DNA from: QQUD01 sp039029915
GTDB lineage: Bacteria; Chloroflexota; Anaerolineae; Promineifilales; Promineifilaceae
Assembly (NCBI GenBank): GCA_039029915.1
Contig: JBCCFD010000410.1
Location: 1-7,335, forward strand
Direction: 5' to 3'
DNA length: 7,335 nucleotides
The position numbers were made by a program, and so were the translations under genes. Of this stretch, positions 6,030-7,335 are shown in pieces. The notes beneath the pieces are model-generated. The model made no database searches and was not told where the DNA came from. It was given only the letters and a program-made list of their open reading frames with translations. Each line of letters opens with the position of its first letter. Positions within the stretch are counted from its first letter, which is position 1.

Positions 6030-6930
6030 TGTGATCTCCTGTATGGTTTGTTTGAGTTGGCTGTGGCGACCCAAGACGACTAGAAATCTCTTGAAGTCGG
6101 ATAAGTTGTTGTGCAAATAAGGGGAGGGCAACCACGCTTTCAATGTATTGGAAAACATACATTAGCAGCGAAAAAACAAGCCCATAGTTAGTTACGCCAC
6201 TGTCGATGACAACAATCGGAGCGTATACAAGCAGTCCAATAATGCCGAGCCAGATCAGGCTAAAGTTCAAAGTTTCCAGATCAGACAGCTTGATGTTCCA
6301 ATGCATCATGCGCCCAAAGTGAGTATTGATGGAATCCATCTTCTGACTGTTGAGGACAGACCACTGTTTTTCGAGCTGGTCGTTGTATGCTTGGTTAAGT
6401 TGATAATTCTTCTTGCCGCTGAGCAGGTAAATCAGGCTCATGAAGCCAAATAGTCCGAGGGCTGCCCAAAAGACAGGTTGGCTGAGCGAAAAAATAATAA
6501 TCAGAATGCCCACAAGCCCAATTAAACTGGTGACAATTGCTGGAACGGAGTTTTCTAAAAATTCGACTAATTCTGTGAGAAGGGTGGCTCGGGCGGCAGT
6601 GGCGGAAACGGCCGTCTTGTTGGCTTGCTCCTGCACCACCATTTCACTAGCTAAAGCGGTGTAGATGTTGGCGTATGCTCTTGTATCATAAAATCGGCGA
6701 CCGCTGCCAATCAGCAGCGCCAAGACGCCTAATCCCCCCAGTGCCAGCACGCCGTCAAAATTTTGTTGCAAAAGAGTATTAATCGCGAAGCCAATAAAAA
6801 GTGGGAATAGTAAATCAAGGATTGATTCAGCAATAACCAGCAGGAAGGTGATTGATATTTTGGTTTTGAATCGTTTGAATACTTCCCAAAGGGAAAACGG
6901 CCGTTTAGCTGCCAATTCGACTTGCATCAT
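6019..6930 (-). CDS. ABC-type six-transmembrane domain protein without ATPase domain
   Basis: This 303-residue membrane protein has six hydrophobic segments at roughly 25-51, 59-77, 128-148, 152-171, 225-244 and 248-266, joined by long cytoplasmic helices. This is the arrangement of an ABC exporter transmembrane domain. The stretch RRFYDTRAYANIYTALASEMV (about 78-98) is typical of the helix after TM2 in that fold. No Walker A, signature LSGGQ or Walker B is present, and the protein stops where a linked nucleotide-binding domain would begin, with a short hydrophilic tail. It most resembles the stand-alone six-TM family (ABC_membrane_3). Transport would need an ATPase encoded elsewhere, or the protein may have another role. 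GGAG at 6934-6937 is six bases before the second ATG (6927) and only three before the first (6930), so translation may begin at either Met. It overlaps the DUF418 gene by 11 bases, so the two are probably made together. Confidence 0.82.
   Translation of the reverse strand: MMQVELAAKRPFSLWEVFKRFKTKISITFLLVIAESILDLLFPLFIGFAINTLLQQNFDGVLALGGLGVLALLIGSGRRFYDTRAYANIYTALASEMVVQEQANKTAVSATAARATLLTELVEFLENSVPAIVTSLIGLVGILIIIFSLSQPVFWAALGLFGFMSLIYLLSGKKNYQLNQAYNDQLEKQWSVLNSQKMDSINTHFGRMMHWNIKLSDLETLNFSLIWLGIIGLLVYAPIVVIDSGVTNYGLVFSLLMYVFQYIESVVALPLFAQQLIRLQEISSRLGSPQPTQTNHTGDHNEK
6036..6040 (-). promoter_or_regulatory. Ribosome binding site that fixes the DUF418 start
   Basis: On the - strand this reads AGGAG, followed by ATCACA and the ATG at 6029. 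It is an ideal spacing, located within the last codons of the ABC-type gene. It rules in the 6029 start over the longer open frame beginning at 6158. Confidence 0.75.
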
Positions 6931-6967
6931 CTGCTCCAGTAATTTGATGACTAGAGCATAGAATGCA

Positions 6968-6992
6968 GTTCTGAAGAAGTTCTGAAGAAGTT
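6968..6992. repeat. Tandem 11-base repeat at the probable promoter of the ABC-type/DUF418 pair
   Basis: The unit GTTCTGAAGAA occurs twice head to tail (6968-6978 and 6979-6989), followed by the first three bases of a third copy. The unit also has partial dyad symmetry (TTCT-GA-AGAA). On the - strand a possible -10 element, TATGCT (6955-6960), lies just downstream, with no recognisable -35 in the repeat that occupies its place. An 11-base period equals one helical turn, and tandem sites with this period replacing a -35 box are characteristic of promoters activated by OmpR/PhoB-family regulators. The repeat is directly visible; its use as an operator is inference. Confidence 0.45.
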
Positions 6993-7018
6993 GTAAATTT
7001 GGCCTGAATTAGCGGGGT

Positions 7019-7335
7019 TTATCCGACAGCGGCACGACCTCGAGCTTTTTCTGTATCGCGCATTTTTTGTAAGGAGACACCAATGCCGTAGGTTACAAAG
7101 CTTTTGGTGGGTTTAATCTGAATAATAACTGAAGCTGCTTTAGCTTCTTTTGACAGCTGAGTTCCTTCATGGAGCTTGTTTACAATTTCGGCGGGTGCAT
7201 TTTGGTTGTCTAACACGGTAGCGATGCCGGGGAAAGTAATGGTGGCCGCTGGGATTTTAATCCACGGCAAAAATGGAATTCGTTTCGCGATGGGAATGGT
7301 GACCGAAACATCTGGATTTTGAGCGATGTGCTTTG
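7019..7335 (-). CDS. Probable pyridoxamine 5'-phosphate oxidase-like split-barrel protein, C-terminal part (5' end outside window)
   Basis: The frame is open on the - strand from the window edge to the TAA at 7019-7021, giving 105 residues beginning KHIAQNPDVSVTIPIAK. A TTG at 7270 could in principle start translation, but coding continues upstream of it without a break and reads like family sequence. The pattern of a strand with NPDVSVTIPI, then a second strand ATITFPGIATVLD, and a C-terminal YGIGVSLQKMRDTEKARGR resembles small FMN- or F420-binding split-barrel proteins of the pyridoxamine 5'-phosphate oxidase family, as I recall them. No cofactor-binding residues can be confirmed in this fragment. 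Its downstream neighbour begins 88 bases later behind a probable promoter, so it is likely a separate transcription unit. No clear terminator follows it. Confidence 0.55.
   Translation of the reverse strand, partial: KHIAQNPDVSVTIPIAKRIPFLPWIKIPAATITFPGIATVLDNQNAPAEIVNKLHEGTQLSKEAKAASVIIQIKPTKSFVTYGIGVSLQKMRDTEKARGRAAVG

Larger units (their letters stand above)
787..6904. repeat. Dispersed highly iterated palindrome ACGGCCGT (14 exact copies)
   Basis: Exact ACGGCCGT starts at 787, 1671, 1844, 1916, 2138, 2597, 2845, 3230, 4155, 4498, 5172, 5557, 6608 and 6897. The only two other CGGCCG sites (1058 and 3969) are one mismatch away, still followed by T. Flanks are A/T-biased, often giving AAACGGCCGTTT. 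At equal base use, about 0.1 copies would be expected in this length. All copies lie within coding regions and in five of the six complete genes plus the partial + strand gene. Eight are read as Asn-Gly-Arg, five as Thr-Ala-Val and one as Lys-Arg-Pro; the near-copy at 1058 is read Thr-Ala and that at 3969 Lys-Arg-Pro. This use of all three frames points to selection or a mutational process at the DNA level. Confidence 0.85.

Noticed and set aside
6030..6158. N-terminal extension of the DUF418 protein by 43 residues from an ATG at 6158.
   Set aside because: The extension overlaps coding sequence of the ABC-type gene, lacks family similarity, and the ATG at 6029 has an ideal AGGAG.

Overview
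This window has roughly balanced base composition and is densely packed with bacterial genes. Seven protein-coding genes are visible: one on the + strand, cut by the left edge, and six on the - strand, the last cut by the right edge. There are no RNA genes, insertion sequences or CRISPR arrays. The organism cannot be fixed from the sequence. Strong GGAG-type ribosome binding sites, an OmpR/BaeS-type two-component pair, a DUF418 protein and a very frequent palindrome (ACGGCCGT) would fit an environmental bacterium. My weak guess is Chloroflexota, and it should be treated as a guess.

Layout. Bases 1-867 (+) hold the C-terminal part of a PQQ-type beta-propeller protein. It ends 11 bases from the end of a convergent four-gene cluster on the - strand. 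That cluster reads, in transcription order: OmpR/PhoB response regulator (4616-3912), HAMP sensor histidine kinase (3915-2779), seven-bladed lactonase of the 6-phosphogluconolactonase family (2764-1700) and NAD-dependent extended SDR epimerase/dehydrogenase (1703-879). Two junctions are 4-base ATGA overlaps and the third is a 14-base gap, so the cluster is very probably one operon. A dehydrogenase next to a lactonase suggests sugar oxidation to a lactone followed by ring opening, under its own two-component system. The substrate is unknown.

Upstream of the regulator lies an intergenic region of about 180 bases. It contains a perfect 11-base inverted repeat built on GGTGCACC (candidate operator) and a strong intrinsic terminator (4748-4781). 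The terminator ends the next - strand unit, which consists of an ABC-type six-TM protein lacking an ATPase domain (6930-6019) and a DUF418 membrane protein (6029-4797), overlapping by 11 bases. The region before that pair carries an 11-base tandem repeat at a likely promoter. At the right edge is the C-terminal part of a small protein resembling the pyridoxamine 5'-phosphate oxidase split-barrel family (7335-7019).

The most unusual signal is at the DNA level. The palindrome ACGGCCGT occurs exactly 14 times in 7.3 kb, against about 0.1 expected by chance. All copies are inside genes and are read in all three frames (NGR, TAV, KRP), so protein sequence alone does not explain it. It behaves like a highly iterated palindrome comparable in kind to cyanobacterial HIP1.
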